Below are positions 14,568 through 14,596 of a DNA stretch of 14,596 bases, in pieces; position 1 is the first letter of the stretch, and every line of letters begins with the position of its first letter. The translations under genes and the position numbers were made by a program. The stretch spans positions 1 through 14,596 of the forward strand of contig NZ_JBKQOU010000367.1 in the NCBI RefSeq assembly GCF_052145335.1, written 5' to 3'. The stretch comes from Rhodoblastus sp052145335 (GTDB taxonomy: Bacteria > Pseudomonadota > Alphaproteobacteria > Rhizobiales > Beijerinckiaceae). The notes under the pieces were generated by a model, which worked only from the letters and a program-made list of their open reading frames with translations, did not search any database and was not told where the DNA came from.

Positions 14568-14596
14568 ATGAAAAACCGCCTGTTGGCCTGCACGGC
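14568..14596 (+). CDS. Start of a gene with a signal-peptide-like N-terminus (partial)
   Basis: Only nine full codons are present, reading MKNRLLACT. A strong ribosome site, GGAAGGG (14554-14560), lies 7 bases upstream, and a good -35 box lies further up. A basic start followed by hydrophobic residues suggests an exported protein. The position after two porins would fit a third envelope protein. A Cys at residue 8 also leaves a lipoprotein open. The family cannot be told. Confidence 0.5.

Noticed and set aside
1..14596. CRISPR arrays, insertion sequences, tRNA, rRNA, toxin-antitoxin or phage genes
   Set aside because: I looked on both strands and saw no regularly spaced repeats, transposase motifs, cloverleaf sequences or defence-type genes.

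Overview
The window is GC-rich DNA from a Gram-negative alphaproteobacterium, most likely of the order Hyphomicrobiales (Rhizobiales) and perhaps near Beijerinckiaceae or Methylocystaceae. The pointers are the porin type, the 178-residue family I pyrophosphatase and a dispersed intergenic repeat known from this order. The placement is inferred from sequence style, not from a search.

Layout. (1) 3-86: the last 27 residues of a gene resembling the end of an AGE-family sugar epimerase/isomerase, followed by a dispersed palindromic repeat and a strong minus-strand terminator. (2) 195-4779: two divergent multidomain glycosyltransferase genes. The minus gene is a GT-B (GT4-like) enzyme with an extra C-terminal beta-rich domain. 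The plus gene is a GT2-GT4 fusion. Together they suggest cell-surface polysaccharide assembly. (3) 4884-6090: a GNAT acetyltransferase and the inorganic pyrophosphatase gene ppa, ending in a strong terminator. (4) 6086-8121 on the minus strand: a metallo-beta-lactamase-fold hydrolase gene interrupted by an in-frame amber codon, coupled by a GTGA overlap to a glucokinase gene (glk). (5) 8246-9976: a SulP-family anion transporter with a STAS domain. (6) 10402-14353: two tandem paralogous outer-membrane porins. Each has a signal peptide, an alanine/glutamine-rich coiled coil, a beta-barrel ending in Phe and its own terminator. A third gene with a signal-peptide-like start begins at 14568 and runs off the window.

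Most genes are housekeeping or envelope functions. The observations most worth a second look are the nonsense-interrupted MBL gene, the three cysteine pairs shared by the two porins, the repeated complementary octamers in the leader of the first porin, and the loss of canonical catalytic residues in both glycosyltransferases. I found no convincing defence island, CRISPR array, insertion sequence, tRNA or rRNA.
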